NCBI GenBank assembly: GCA_014529385.2
Contig: CM043953.1
Coordinates: 91,581,842 to 91,645,841 of the forward strand
Direction of reading: 5' to 3'
Length of the DNA stretch: 64,000 nucleotides
Source: Adiantum capillus-veneris
Taxonomy: Eukaryota; Streptophyta; Polypodiopsida; Polypodiales; Pteridaceae
Part shown: one piece after another, positions 10,431-22,107 of the stretch
Layout of the letters: each line of letters opens with the position of its first letter
How positions within the stretch are numbered: the stretch's first letter is position 1
Program-made: the position numbers and the translations under genes
Notes under the pieces: generated by a model
The model's input: only the letters and a program-made list of their open reading frames with translations
What the model was told of the DNA's origin: nothing
The model's database searches: none

Positions 10431-11462
10431 CTACATGAATTTGTCGAATTTTTGATACCATTGCCTTGAACCTTGCTTGAGGCCATAGAGTGCCTTTTTA
10501 AGTCTACAAACCAATTCTGTCCTCATTGGTCTTTGGGTTTCACATACGAATCCCTCTGGTTGTTTCATGTAGACATCTTCATCTAGATCCCCATGAAGAA
10601 ATGCTGTGTTCACATCCATTTGGACAAGTTCCATGTCCTGGATAGCAACCAAGCCAAGCACGGTGCGAAGTGTAGTCATCTTGACTACTGGAGAGAAAAT
10701 CTCATCAAAATCCACACCTTTTTGCTGCTTGAAACCCTTGGCAACTAGACAAGCCTTGTATCTAGGCTTGGGATCTTCCGCTATATACTTCTTTTTGTAT
10801 ACCCACTTACAAGGTAAAGCATTTTTGCCTTTTGGTAATTCAACCAAATCCGATGTCTCATTATCCACAATCAAATTGTATTCTGATTGCATAGCCTGCT
10901 CCCACTTAACGCTATCCTCCATTTGTATAGCTTCTTTGTAGCAGGTTGACTCTCCACTGTCAGTGACCAAAATGTGGTGTATACCCGGCTGAAACCGCTC
11001 GGGCGCACGTGATACTCTCTCAGAGCGTCTCAGTGCCTGACTGCTGGACTTTACTCTCTCCGGAGCAATAGTAGTATCTTGGACTTGAGGAGTAGGTGCA
11101 ACACTGCTGAACTGAGTTGGTTCAGAGGCTACATCCTCAAAACGAACACGTCTGTACTCAACATCTTTGATGGGCTTTTTGTGCATTTTTGATTCATTGA
11201 AAATCACATGTGAGCTACGAATGACTTTGTTTGATTCTGGGTGCCAGAGACGATATCCCATCTCTCCGTTTGCACCATAGCCAATAAAAATGCACTTGTG
11301 TGATCTGGTATCTAACTTTCGACGAAGTTCTTTGGGCACATGTGCATATGCCTCGCATCCAAATCCATGTAGATGCTCATAGCTTGGCCTTTTGCCAGTC
11401 CATAATTCCTCTGGAATTTGGAAATTCAAAGGAGAACTAGGTGACCTGTTGATGATGTGCAC
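10431..11462 (-). pseudogene. RE-2 pol: integrase C-part and N-terminal RT
   Basis: Minus strand, beginning near HIINRSPSSPLNFQIPEELW (integrase C-terminal region with the GYGANGEMGYRLWHP block), then a linker with RRSERVSRAPERFQPG, then RT from TSDLVELPKGKNALPCKWVY through MDVNTAFLHGDLDEDVYMKQ and ALYGLKQGSRQWYQKFDKFM. It ends at TAG 10431-10433, after which the same frame continues in the RT/RNase H segment. It overlaps the preceding segment by a frameshift near 11440-11480. Confidence 0.93.
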
Positions 11463-12164
11463 TGCTGTCAGAACAGCTTCCCCAAAACTCTGGAGTAAGC
11501 TTCACCATAGACATCATAGAGACAACTCGCTCTTGAATCATACGATTCATTCTTTCAGCTATCCCATTTTGTGCAGGTGTGTATGGAGCAGTAAACTGCC
11601 ACCGAATGCCTTTTCTATTGCAAAAATCCTTGAACTCTGTGGAGACGTATTCTCCAGCATTGTCCGTGCGAAAATCTTTGAGCTTTGTTCCTGATTGGCT
11701 CTCAACCATGGCGAGGAATTTTTGAATGTCGAAAAAACTTCTTCCTTACGCTTAAGGAGATACACCCACACCTTTCTAGTAGAATCATCTATGAACGTGA
11801 GAAAGTAGTTCGCCCCCCATAGAGTTTTATGTGGCATTGGACCACACAAATCACTGTGCACCAAGTCTAGAGGTTCGCCTAGTTTCTTATTCAATGGCGA
11901 AGATGTCAATCTAGTCTGTTTGCCATACAGACAATGCTCACACAATTGAAAGTCCGTGTAATCTAACACAGGTAAGTAGCCAAAACGCTGAAGTGTTTTC
12001 ATTCCCTTTTGGCTAATATGCCCTAGCTGGCTATGCCACAACTCAGGAGACGGCAGCTCGGCAACATAGATAGAGTGTTCGTCAACACTCAAAACAAACA
12101 AAGAGTATAGGGATCCGTTTTTATTGCCTTTCATCATGATAAGGTTGTTCTTGCGGATTACCAA
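11437..12164 (-). pseudogene. RE-2 pol: integrase core, with frameshift
   Basis: Minus strand. The first part (12164-11710) has the zinc-binding set LWHSQLGH...CEHCLYGK intact and the first catalytic Asp in DLVHSDLCGPM. The frame shifts near 11710-11740 after KEEVFSTFK, and resumes as the stretch with Asp in FRTDNAGEY and Glu in AQNGIAERMNRMIQE. All integrase catalytic residues are present, but split over two frames. Confidence 0.92.
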
Positions 12165-12781
12165 GAACGATTACCAAAAACTGTAGTGTAGCCAAGATCA
12201 TCCAATTGCCCTATAGAAAGCAAGCTTTTCGTAAGCTTGGGCACATGTCTGACATTCTGCAGCACAAAAGTAGTGCCATTATGCATTTGAAGTTTCACAT
12301 CACCAACGCCAATAATGTCAAGGTCATAGGAATCACCAAGCTTGACTATTCCATGCATGGATGCATAAGAGGAAAACCACTCTCTATGCGGTGTGACATG
12401 AAAACTTGCACCAGAATCAAGGATCCAATTCTGTGCATAACCCTCATCCTGTGCAACCAAAGCATCTAAAGTGAGATCTGAAGTGAAAATGAGAACATCT
12501 GAGGCATCTGCTGTCACCTCAGGATGAATTTCTGTGGGCATAATGAGAATCACTGGAGGAGGAGCATCCTCTACTGCATTGGTAGGTGTGGGAGACTCAA
12601 CAATATTGAGCTCCTCAATTTTTACTGTACTTTTGCTTTTGCTAGAATTATCCTTTTTCATGTTTTTCTGATCTCTTAGGAAACTGCGACAATCCTTTTT
12701 GTAATGACCCTTCTTGTGGCAATAGTAACACTCAACATTTTTGGCATTGCGGCCTCTAATTTGGTTCCAAAATGCATCCCA
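12158..12781 (-). pseudogene. RE-2 gag C-terminus and protease (truncated)
   Basis: Minus strand. An intact zinc knuckle CYYCHKKGHYKKDC near the start is followed by a Ser/Lys-rich linker and the aspartic protease NWILDSGASFHVTPH, ending KSLLSIGQLDDLGY. A frameshift joins it to integrase near 12160. Gag residues before the knuckle are absent: text changes at about 12781 to AC-rich sequence that matches the RE-3 LTR, so the 5' end was lost by recombination or insertion there. Confidence 0.9.
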
Positions 12782-13800
12782 CACACACACTCATTCTTCT
12801 CCATCCCTAACTCAAACCTTCAACTTCCATGGTTTCTTTCACCCTCTACACCACTAACCTCCCTTCTCACCTCCATTAGCTTTCATATGAACTCTACATG
12901 TATATACATCATATCTATGTCTCTCTCTATTACCTCTAAATCATAAGATTCAGCATGTACGCCATGCTTAACCTCTGCAAAATTGACAAATCTCATCACC
13001 AAATTGTCAGTTTTATAATTGGTGATTGACATCGGCAACAAAGGCGTAAAAGAAGAGAAGGAGAAGCAGAAGAGGATTGGCAGTCATTCTTGAAAATCTA
13101 CACAAGGTAAGTACAAGCTTCTTCAATGCTTCACCATATCAAGGATTCCCACTTCATTCACCATCTCCTTTTACCATCAAACTCATTCTACCCATTGTAA
13201 ATTGCACCACTAACTTTTTAGTGATTACTAACACTAACCACGAACTTTGTTGTAAAAAAATGCACTCTCTACTATCCACTAAAGTAGGCACTCCCAAGTT
13301 ATTCACTCAAAACCCTCTTTTTTCAACCTCAATAATTCTCTCTCCTTGAGCCCACATTCATGTGAATTAAAGAATAAGAGAGACCCACTCTCATTTGAAA
13401 TTAAAAAAAATCATAATCCCTGTTTCTCTTAATAAAATTGATTAGGCTTAATCATAATCAAGGCTTCCAAAAACCTATAAATAGAGCCCTCTCTTCTTTG
13501 CAAAGGAGATCTATTGAACACATAACATAACATTCTCCAATCCTAGTTGTGTGAGGAGATTGTAAGCTTTGAGAGCTCTCTATCACATACTCATATGTGC
13601 ATAAAGATGCTTTGAGGCTATTGAGAGGAATTGACTGATGCTCTATTCTCCATTACATTTGTATCTTCCACTTGATTATAAATAAGATTGATAGTTTGGG
13701 GTGAAATTGTGTACAATGGCTATGCCTCTTCTCTCCAAAATCAACTCGGCAAGTTGGCTCAATGGCTTGTGTAAGGTAAACTTGTCCTCAAGATTATTTA
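12782..13800 (+). repeat. RE-3-family LTR fragment, opposite orientation to RE-3
   Basis: The text matches the reverse complement of 27850-28700 and 44600-45480: an AC run, a CATATGAACTCTACATGTATATAC block, CTCTCTATTACCTCTAAAT, and a TATA region CCTATAAATAGAG at 13474-13486. It is therefore an RE-3-type LTR in plus orientation, diverged from both RE-3 copies. The right boundary is approximate. Nothing coding was seen. Confidence 0.7.
13474..13484 (+). promoter_or_regulatory. TATA box of the RE-3-type LTR fragment
   Basis: CCTATAAATAG is at the position equivalent to CCTATAAATAGG on the minus strand of RE-3 (27924-27935). It is a likely Pol II core promoter of this LTR family. Confidence 0.6.
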
Positions 13801-14913
13801 TGTCCTTTCATGCTTTGTGGTTTTAATGGGTTTGTTGAATTATTTGCCTAGGACTAATTGTAAGAGGGTGATACGGTGAGAGGGATCCCAATTGGAAATA
13901 AAATCAAGCTTTGTGTTGTCTCACTAGTTTTCCTAAGCTTAGAAGCATCTAATCTTTTAGGCCAGGATCTAGTTGTTCAAGTTGATTTGTACTCTCTACC
14001 TTAGTCTCTTCCAAATCCCTAAGGTTGTAAAGGTCTGTGTTTGGTGTGTGATGTTTTGTAAGTCAGAGGAAGAAGTTGGTGGCTGGAGATGCGCTCGAGG
14101 TGCTCTTGTATTTCTTAGGTATGTTAATACATGTGCTCATGTGAGAGTAGTTGAGTACATACTATATAGTGTTTGTATGTTGAACAATTGCTATTACAAT
14201 AGTCATCTTGCAAAAGGGTGAAAATGGGGAGTTGTGAGTTTGAATTGACTTGTCAATTTTTGAATGTTCCTACTAGTGATTGCATGCACATGGGGTGATT
14301 GTGACTGCTTTTAAGTTGTGATGTATGAGGCCATGAAGAGGCCAAATTGTGGAGAGTTTGTGACTTTCGGTGATAACAAAAAATTCATAATTACAACATG
14401 CGCAGTTTTTTGGATATGCCATAAATCACCAAATGTGGCTTGCATAACCATTAAAAATTATCACCTTATGTAATGGAGTCATAGATCTACTATATATGCA
14501 TCATAAGACATTGTAATTTAGATGAACTAAATGTTTTTTGTGATCGTTAATTGAATTTGTGAACGTTGCATATTTGATCCACGGGACTTTCTATATTTAA
14601 TTCTAGTCACAAAAGGATTTTTTCTCACATGGAAATTGCAAAAATATCAAACACATATATAAGTAGTTACCACGGATTATTGCATGCACCCTGCTCATTT
14701 TTTTCTTAGGCTAGAGTATGAGTTTCAATGAAACATTGAATGCTGTTTTGAGTAGATTCTTTTCATGAGTGTAGTTACTATTGAGGTTATGATCAAAAGT
14801 GAGGGATTATAATCTCTATGAGTACTTTGAATAACATTTTACAAGTTTGCAAAAGCATTTCTTGAGATGTGCTCTAGATTTCACGTACCATTTTATTTAA
14901 ATTCACAAAAAAA
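13801..14913. other. Unassigned; probably interior of the second TTAA-family element
   Basis: No coding domain was recognised. The open stretch at 13973-14221 has no known motif. Because a CACTAG-type right end lies at 14949, part of this interval may be the interior of that element; I could not find a matching left end. Confidence 0.35.
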
Positions 14914-14949
14914 GGACACTAAATTGTCCTTTTTGGTACCAAACTAGTG
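14914..14949. mobile_element. Right terminus of a second TTAA/CACTAG element
   Basis: The terminal GGTACCAAACTAGTG (14935-14949) is the reverse complement of CACTAGTTTGGTACC, close to the end of the 6070-7403 element. A GGACA-N6-TGTCC palindrome lies just inside (14914-14929), as in that element. TTAA follows at 14950-14953, and chromovirus pol text starts exactly there. Confidence 0.75.
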
Positions 14950-15170
14950 TTAAAGTACATGGGAAGATCTTTGCTGCTAATGAATATAGCCGAGACTCAC
15001 AAGAATCTTTTCCAAAGATTAAAGAGGTTATATCCATCTCAAAGCAAAGGCAAAAAGAGTTGTTGCTAATAAGCACACAAGAGCCTTAGCCTTTATGGAA
15101 AATGATTGGGCCTTGCTAAAGTTTCTCAAGGCTCGTCTCATGACTTCTCAGATTCACTTGAAAACTATAA
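14950..15170 (+). pseudogene. Chromovirus integrase C-terminal fragment (RE-4 family)
   Basis: Plus strand. After TTAA the text reads KVHGKIFAANEYSRDSQ, and after a frameshift VANKHTRALAFMENDWALLK then FLKARL. This matches the RE-4 and RE-6 integrase C-terminal region (KVHGK...DEYSRDLQ...AFKENDWVLLKFPKARL). Both ends are truncated, the left by the CACTAG element. RE-4 carries CTTAAG at the equivalent site, so a TTAA target was available. Confidence 0.8.
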
Positions 15171-17550
15171 AATCAACAAGAAAGTAGCACAATAATTGCA
15201 TTCACATAGAAACATGTCTAAATAAGAATTATATGCAATAATATAAAGAGTAGTCAATGACAAAATATTAAACAAATGTGCTTGAGGTTTATACATTAGA
15301 GCACAATATAATTATTAGTGGCACATTAGGAAGAGTATGGGATCTAGGAGGCCTCTTTATTTGCCATGAGATTATGGAGGTGATTAACATTTTGACAAAA
15401 AGATGAATGCCATGTGTGCAAGAATGGTGGGTGTGTAAGAGTGGTCAAAGGATGCACTTTTCCCCCTGGGGTGGAAAACTTTGTGATTTTTGTCTTTCCA
15501 TAACTCCTACATGTGATCTCCGATTTGAGCAGAGATTATAGATCTAGAATCTACATGCCGAGATCTTGCCATAGATATATAATATGATATACTTTTACCC
15601 ATTAGATTTTAAATATCTTTTTTGGGGGGAAATTTGAATTCAAATAAACTAGTTGTTTTTCTTGTTTGAATTCAAAAGTTGTCCTTTGATTTCTTTCTTA
15701 ATATTAAATTCTTGACTCCCTTAGAATGCCAAATCAGGAGGCCCTCCTAGACTCCATTCTCTTCCTAATGACTTGTAGAGGTCAATAAATCAAGGACTCT
15801 AGATTCACTAGAATTTGGGACAGTTTGAGGTCACTTTTTTGCCTTTTAACATTGAGAGAGAGAGAGAGAGAGTTCTCTAAGACAATGAGAGAAGGGCTTC
15901 CATTACAAACTCTTTGTTTTAAAAATTGCTATTAATTTTCTAAAATTAATTTTGTTTGATCCATAATCTGAGGTAGCTTTCAAATATATGGCCTTTTTAC
16001 CAACCCAAAAGATTTTTTGAATCTTCTCACGGTCTTCTTTTCCCTCCTATTCCTACATCTCTCTTAGTCTCACCACCTCCTTCTACCTCCTCTTCTTGCT
16101 TCCCTCTCTTCACCTTCATCTATTGTACATCCTATTCTCCTCAAGCAGTGGAGTCCACCCGATCTAAACACCCTAGAAAATCCATTGAAACCATCATCAT
16201 CACTTATGCCTTATTAGACGAGCAAAACCAATGGTTTTCAATATCCATATCCAAGGATAGCGGATAAAATATAGCATAGTAGGAGAAAAAAAAAAGATCA
16301 TCCAAAAGTCCATAGGCTTGTCATGTTGGAAATGAAGAGTGAAAGACTTTTGACTTGTTTGAGCCAAGAAGATATTGAAGGGAGTATTAGTGTCGCATAT
16401 TTACATGCATAAGGAGCATCCTCTCCGTCTTGAGAGCACAAATATTGCACTACATAGAGCTAATTGTGAAAGGCTCATATATACACACTAGATTATTTCC
16501 ACTTTGCTTTGGCTCTTTGCTCTTATAATTGTTGTATTTTTGTGCTTGTTTTGTGTTATTATGCTCATTACATACATCTATCCCTCAAGCACAGAGTAAT
16601 GGCAACCGGTGGAGTGTGTCATAGACATTTTGGATGTCTGAAAAGGATCCATTAGTAAAGACATTTACAAAGGGAGAACTCATGGATATCTATTAAAAAA
16701 AAGGGATTTTTTTTATGATCATTTTTTTCTTCCATCAAAATCCATGAAGGATTGGAGTATTGTCTCCAAGCTTGCCCTGCGTGATTTTAAGAGGGGAGAG
16801 GGGTCACTATAAACTCAAAAAAAGTTAAAGCTATAGGTGCAAGATCTTTCATGAGACCCACAAAATGTTTAAAGGCACATGAAAGCAAGTAAAGCAGAGT
16901 TTCAATTTTTATGCCCATCATTGTACATGCTGATTTCTGTAAACGTAGATGTGAAATGTCAAAAACAATGATTTGGTCAAGTTCTTTGACAATGAAGATG
17001 CATTAGAATTTATAGATGAAGTTTGGGCTAACAAAATAGTGAATAGAGTCCTTTGCAAGGTACAATATGGATCCATTACCTGTAAATGCATGATCTACAC
17101 CCAAAACTTCATTATTTCATATTTTTATAGTCGATGGCATCATGTGAGGGGTAACTTGGTCCCTTTAGATTTAAAAAATGGATGATTTTAATGAGAATCC
17201 TATCCAATAAATTGATTTAAGGATGAATAGTGAAAACCTCACAAGGTTGAAGATAGCAACCAAGTGCACATTGCACCGAGTGAGGCACAAATTACACAAT
17301 GAGGACATAGATTTGCATACAACTTTTTCTTTTCAAAAAGCTTTAAAGAAGGTGTGTAGATAAAGATTTCTTTCCTTCTATCATTATTTGTTTTTGTGAG
17401 GCATAATCTTACTTTCCCTATTTTTATTATGGTTTGCACGCCCCTAGGAGGATTGAAAATAAATTTCTATGCCAAGAAGTGCCATAAAGGATTGTGCATC
17501 TTCTTCCAAGATAAAGCCTGCTCCCCATTTAGAGCCCTACTAACCTACTA
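15171..17550. other. Mostly unassigned; possible Copia linker trace
   Basis: A GA run lies at 15855-15873. Around 16140-16240 the plus strand reads VESTRSKHPRKSIET followed by ALLDEQNQWF, which loosely resembles the Copia integrase-RT linker, but the match is weak. The open stretch at 16973-17185 was not recognised. No LTR pair was seen. Confidence 0.35.
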
Positions 17551-17555
17551 GTATT

Positions 17556-17930
17556 GTTGATAGATTGTATCAATTGTTGCTTACATCTGACATTTTGTAC
17601 AAAATATTTTCAACTAGTTTTGTTGGTAGATTGTATTAATTGTTGTTTACATTGACATTTTGTACAAAATATCAAATGATTTTTTTTTTTTGGTGCAAAT
17701 GTCTAATCTTGTTGCTTTCCATTTCCATTTCCATTTATTTGGTGCAAATTTCTTATCTTGTTGTTTTCCATTTCCATTTGTTTGGTGCAAATTCACAAGG
17801 GATGTAATGTTTGACTTTACAAAAAATAAAGGATCTTTACAGAATGTTCTCAAGGAGAGAATATGTCATGTTTACAAAATGTTCTCAAGAAGAGAATATG
17901 TAATGTGTTGTTTACAAAATGCTGGTTCGC
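17556..17930. repeat. Cluster of three successive local tandem duplications
   Basis: First, a unit of about 60 bp containing TAGATTGTAT..AATTGTTG and GACATTTTGTACAAAATAT occurs at about 17556-17610 and 17618-17673. Second, a unit of about 47 bp containing GGTGCAAAT and CTTGTTG.TTTCCATTTCC occurs at 17693-17739 and 17740-17785. Third, a unit of about 40 bp containing AATGTTCTCAAG.AGAGAATATGT occurs at 17840-17870 and 17877-17905. All are imperfect. Confidence 0.7.
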
Positions 17931-17974
17931 TACAATATGCTCCTGGGAGTTCTAGAACAAGAGGATTTCAAGTA

Positions 17975-17978
<4 letters not shown>

Positions 17979-18009
<31 letters not shown>
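17979..18009. repeat. CA microsatellite
   Basis: A run of CA dinucleotides with one or two interruptions. Confidence 0.9.
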
Positions 18010-19112
18010 TACGGACACATACTTATCCTAATATTATTTTTTGGGTTGCAATAGGTGTAGTCAACCACTAGATTTGTATTTGCTACCACTCTCCAACCAC
18101 ATGAGAAAGACTCCTCTTGTAAGGGAGGCTACAAAAACACAAGGGAAAGTATTAGTTCATTGTACAAACCAATGTTTACTTTACAACTTACCAACACCAT
18201 ACCTTCATGAGCTTTGTGATGGGAGGGCTTTGTCAATTGTCTCTATCAAATTTGGGTCAGTCTTATTAGCAAAGATCAAAATCCTTGGCTTAACCAAAGA
18301 CAAACAAGCTAAAAGTGGGAGCACTAGCTTAAATATTGGAAAATTACACTTATAGCCTAGCCATTCCATGGTGGTGGACCTCAATGGAGTTCAATATGAA
18401 ACATGTTTATCAGCGATATAAACTGCTATAAGACTCTAGTGTGAGCTATGCCAAAAGAAAAGGACATTGTCAAAAACCTCAAAGAGTATACACTCATATT
18501 GAAATATGTTGCAGAAAAAACATACGTCTCATGATAGGGGCATACAATAAGCATACAATAGGGGCATCAATATTGTCTAGCTAATTATTTATATCAAAAG
18601 TACTTCTAAAAAGTGAGAGATGGTTGGATCAACCACATCCTCTTTATGTTGGACATCTAACTTATAATCAAGCATCAATAATCTACAAGAAATACAAAGA
18701 ATAGTTATAAATTGTCAATAAAATTCCTCAATGTAAGGAGTTGGATGGGAAGATAAACCTTAAGTATTCCAAGAAAATAGAGTCACTTATCTCTTTTTCT
18801 CAATCTTTAAGAATGTTTACAGAGAACATCTAGGGAAACATTATTTGAAGCTCATCTTTTAAGAAGGAAACCACCCTAAAGCCATTGAGATTGAAACTTC
18901 TCAACAATGAACGGAGTTGAGCTTCAATCTCCCTGACATCTCTTTTTAAGTCTTATTCCAATAGAGGAACAAGAGTCAAGACCTACAAATCATAATAGTT
19001 GTGAATCACATAGATGCTGAAGAAACACTTCAAGATTTCAAAATAGAGAAGCTTCAAAAGAAGGAGATTTTGGATGCAGAGTTCAAGGCAAGGAACATCA
19101 TCAAGGTAGAGG

Positions 19113-19288
19113 ATTCCATTCATATTCCATAAAAAGAGCTTGATTAATTTTTGTGAACACCAACGATGACCACTTAAAAGATAAAAACTAAAGAGTATCC
19201 ATTCCATTCATATTCCATAGAAAGAGCTTGATTACTTTTTGTGCACACCAACCATGCCCACTTAAAAGATAAAAACTAAAGAGTATCC
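19113..19288. repeat. Tandem duplication, 88-bp unit
   Basis: Units 19113-19200 and 19201-19288 both start ATTCCATTCATATTCCAT and end AACTAAAGAGTATCC, with a few substitutions. Confidence 0.92.
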
Positions 19289-19330
19289 ATTGCTACATAT
19301 ATACAAAATGTATTTGATCTAAGAGTGGAA

Positions 19331-19502
19331 TACTATCTTGCTATTTTGATAGAGTGTGCATAGTATGATTTACAACACACCACGTCCATTATCATTGCTT
19401 GATAGGAGAGAGGACTACTATCTTGCTATTTTGATAGAGTGGATAAATCATGATAAAGGCTTTGTGGAATACAACACACCATGTCCATTATCAGTGCTTG
19501 AT
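19331..19502. repeat. Imperfect tandem duplication, about 80-90 bp unit
   Basis: TACTATCTTGCTATTTTGAT and GTCCATTATCA.TGCTTGAT occur twice, starting at about 19331 and 19408. The second unit carries extra sequence in the middle. Confidence 0.75.
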
Positions 19503-20769
19503 GCAGAATTTGAAAAGTTTATTGATTAGTCTCATGTTGGAGACCATGTACTAAATGTTGCTCAAAGGCATGAAGAGCAAGGGCCTTTTTCATAGGAGGA
19601 TCTCTAGCAAATTAAAAAAGATCAAAGATAGAGAACATGGGCAAAGAATGAGAAAGACGACGTTTTTGAAGATGATTAAAACCTTAAGGTAAAAAAGTCT
19701 TTTTGCAATATTGTTTAGGCCACTGTAAATTTGTTTCCTCTGACTAATTTGAGGGTTTTTCTGCATAGATCGATATTGTGACCCAAGTGAGAGAAGGGAT
19801 ACATGCCTATGGATATGAAGAGGGATCAGAGCTTATGCCAATACCTTGGGAATATCGATAAGCTAACAATAGCTATTAATCATAGGAAGCTTTCCCAATC
19901 ACCCACTCTCCCCATATTTGCAACACTGCTGCTATCAAGGGTGGTAGGTTCACATTCAAACGGCCTTGAGTGGACAAAATCATAGTTCCTAAAAATCATA
20001 AGCCATTAGAGTTTTGGACTTGTTCCAAGATTTCTAGGCTCAAGATGTGGACATTGTGGCACTATGGCTAGTTATGTCCTTGCCTCTTCTGGTGACATAG
20101 GCAAGCAATTGTAGGGTTACAAGAAGTAGGAGTACTTGAAGTGGACAGAAAATAATGAAAAGCCTCATGTTGGCTCAAGTAACCACAACTGATCCAATGC
20201 ATTATTCCCCATTTGCTACCTTGCCTCTCTCTAGTGGAAAACCATTATAAAAAACCTTCTACTTGCACATGACCTAATATGTGCATCTTTTCTTTTTTGT
20301 ATCCTCCTCTCTATAGCTATAGAAATATTAGAATTGTTAGAGAGTACCAAAAGGTGATCAAGAAAATGCAAGCAGACAAAGACAGCAATGGATAAATATC
20401 AGCAAGAACCTCACTTTCTCCACAACTATATCAACTTATGTACTATAAATTTATGCAATCACATTGAATGAAAAGCAATTGTGAGTGCTTTCTTAATCGA
20501 TAGAGAATACATGTGGGTACTCACTATGATCATTCTTCATCTTGTAATAGATTTTTTGAGGCTATGTCTATTGAATGATGAATCTAGAAGCTATAATAAG
20601 TTGTCTAAAAAATGTCGGAATGTCTAGAGGATTGAATGTAGTCAAATTGAATCCAAGGTTCTTATTTTCTATTATTAACTCTATAAATTCCATTCAATGT
20701 CAAACCACCAAATAAGATCTTAGATATATGATACATTGAGGTGTTTTGTACCTAGCCAATATATAGTCC

Positions 20770-20916
20770 TCGATGCAATTTCTCGGTAATTGTATGCCGA
20801 GCTTTACGGATCCTATCTTGCAAATTATATTGATGTTGGGCAGCCCGTTGTTGTTGCATGTAAGCAGCAAACTGCAGCATCATCTGCTACATGGCTGCCT
20901 CTTGCGGTGTCGACAT
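20770..20916 (-). pseudogene. RE-7 gag N-terminal remnant
   Basis: On the minus strand an ATG at 20916 gives MSTPQEAAM, a stop, then QMMLQFAAYMQQQRAAQ. This resembles the RE-5 Gag start (MQMFQAFAMFMQQQ), and the same primer-site sequence lies upstream, so both belong to one Gypsy lineage. It is truncated after about 50 codons. Confidence 0.7.
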
Positions 20917-20952
20917 CTTTCTCCACACCACTTCTCACCCCAGCTCGTTTCA

Positions 20953-20966
20953 CGTCGGGTTCACCA
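20953..20966 (-). promoter_or_regulatory. RE-7 primer-binding site
   Basis: Minus strand TGGTGAACCCGACG, identical to the RE-5 site at 48233-48246 and placed 4 bases after the LTR edge at 20971. The matching tRNA was not identified. Confidence 0.75.
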
Positions 20967-21269
20967 AGAATGTCGGGGGATAAGTATGCGAAAGGTGAGC
21001 CAAGAAGGCACCGGGCCCCTGGTTGTGAGAGTTGCGGGAAAAAGAGGTGCAACAGACATAATTAATGGAAACAAAATTCAAAACAAACAGTACGCTTTAT
21101 ACCAAATAATCAACAGTATCCATGATTAATCGATTGTTAATGGAGGCGTTTATGCTCCTTAAAAGGTTGAACCTGTCTTAATCCAGGTGATTATCAAGAC
21201 AATCATTACTAATCTGATTCGTTCCCTCCTGTTTCTTCAAGATTGAAAGAGAATCGATTTCCTTTCGCT

Positions 21270-21620
21270 TTGGCTATGGGATCTTAAACTCGAGCTTAGG
21301 ATTGGCTTGGCAGAAGAGCTTAAGAGTAGGCTTAAGGATTAAGGTTTAGGCTTTGGGTTTTGAGTTTAGGCTTAGAGCTTGGATTCCGAGCTTAAGATTA
21401 GATGAGATCAAGAGCTTTCAAAGCTTAGCTTATGCTTGTCTATGGCTTACAAGATTAGGCTTAGGCTTTGGCTTAAGGGTTTAGAGAATAGGCTTAGAGC
21501 TTAAGAGATTAGAGAGCTTGAGATAGGATTCAAAGCTTGGCTTATGAGAGATTAGTGATCATCAAGGCTTGCTCCATGAGATTGAGATTCTTAGCTTCGA
21601 GAGCTTTGGATTAAGATGGC
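21270..21620. repeat. GCTTA/GCTTAGG-rich degenerate repeat block
   Basis: Short variants of GAGCTTA, AGGCTTA, GGCTTAAG and GTTTAGGCTT recur dozens of times over about 350 bp without a fixed period. The block lies inside the RE-7 LTR. Confidence 0.7.
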
Positions 21621-22107
21621 TTAAGGCCTCTCACCCTCTTCCCCTAAGAGCAAGAGATCAATGAAAAGAGAGGGTGTTCAAGAATGAGAAGGGGAGTTGA
21701 AAAAAAAACATCCGAATCTGTGCTCAAGGAGAACCTCTTCCCCTTTTATTACTTGCATGAACTTTTCTTGCTAAAAGGGGCCTACCCATTAGTGATGTCG
21801 CTAATGGGTACCCCCCTTGATGACATGGCAGGTGGATTTGAACTTGCTCAAAAACCAGCGCAGCTGGTGCCAAAAATCTTCGTGCGGAGATTTTATGCCA
21901 CTTTTGTTTCTGCGGCGGCGAGGGCGTCTGAGCGCCATGCTGGCCAGCATGAGCAAAAACTTTACTGCATGCGCTGCTATTTTCGCCCTGCTCACCATAC
22001 CCTCTTTCTCTTCACACACAATGTATAGTTTTAATTAAAACGGCAAGCGCCTTGGGTTGGCTTGGGCAGGCGGTCATTTAGGTTACTAAAAAGCCCTTAT
22101 TTCCTTG

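Larger units (their letters stand above)
2440..12781 (-). mobile_element. RE-2: minus-strand Copia retrotransposon, split by RE-1
   Basis: On the minus strand the order is gag zinc knuckle, protease, integrase, RT, RNase H (12781 down to 9390), then a 3' untranslated stretch (9389-9321) that continues at 2459-2441 as a polypurine tract, and a 3' LTR starting at 2440. RE-1 (2460-9320) sits inside the 3' untranslated part and duplicated GGTCA. The gag N-terminus and 5' LTR are gone: sequence stops at about 12781, where an RE-3-like LTR begins. Only two nonsense codons and about two frameshifts separate the pol segments, so RE-2 is fairly recent although dead. Confidence 0.88.
18010..20769. other. 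Unassigned sequence with local duplications
   Basis: No retroelement domain or RNA gene was recognised. The open stretch at 18041-18355 has no motif I know. Two local tandem duplications (19113-19288 and 19331-19502) are described separately. The interval is probably decayed repeat. Confidence 0.4.

Noticed and set aside
21270-21620. Possible interstitial telomere repeat (TTTAGG-like words)
   Set aside because: No run of exact TTTAGGG units; the words are GCTTA variants without a fixed period.
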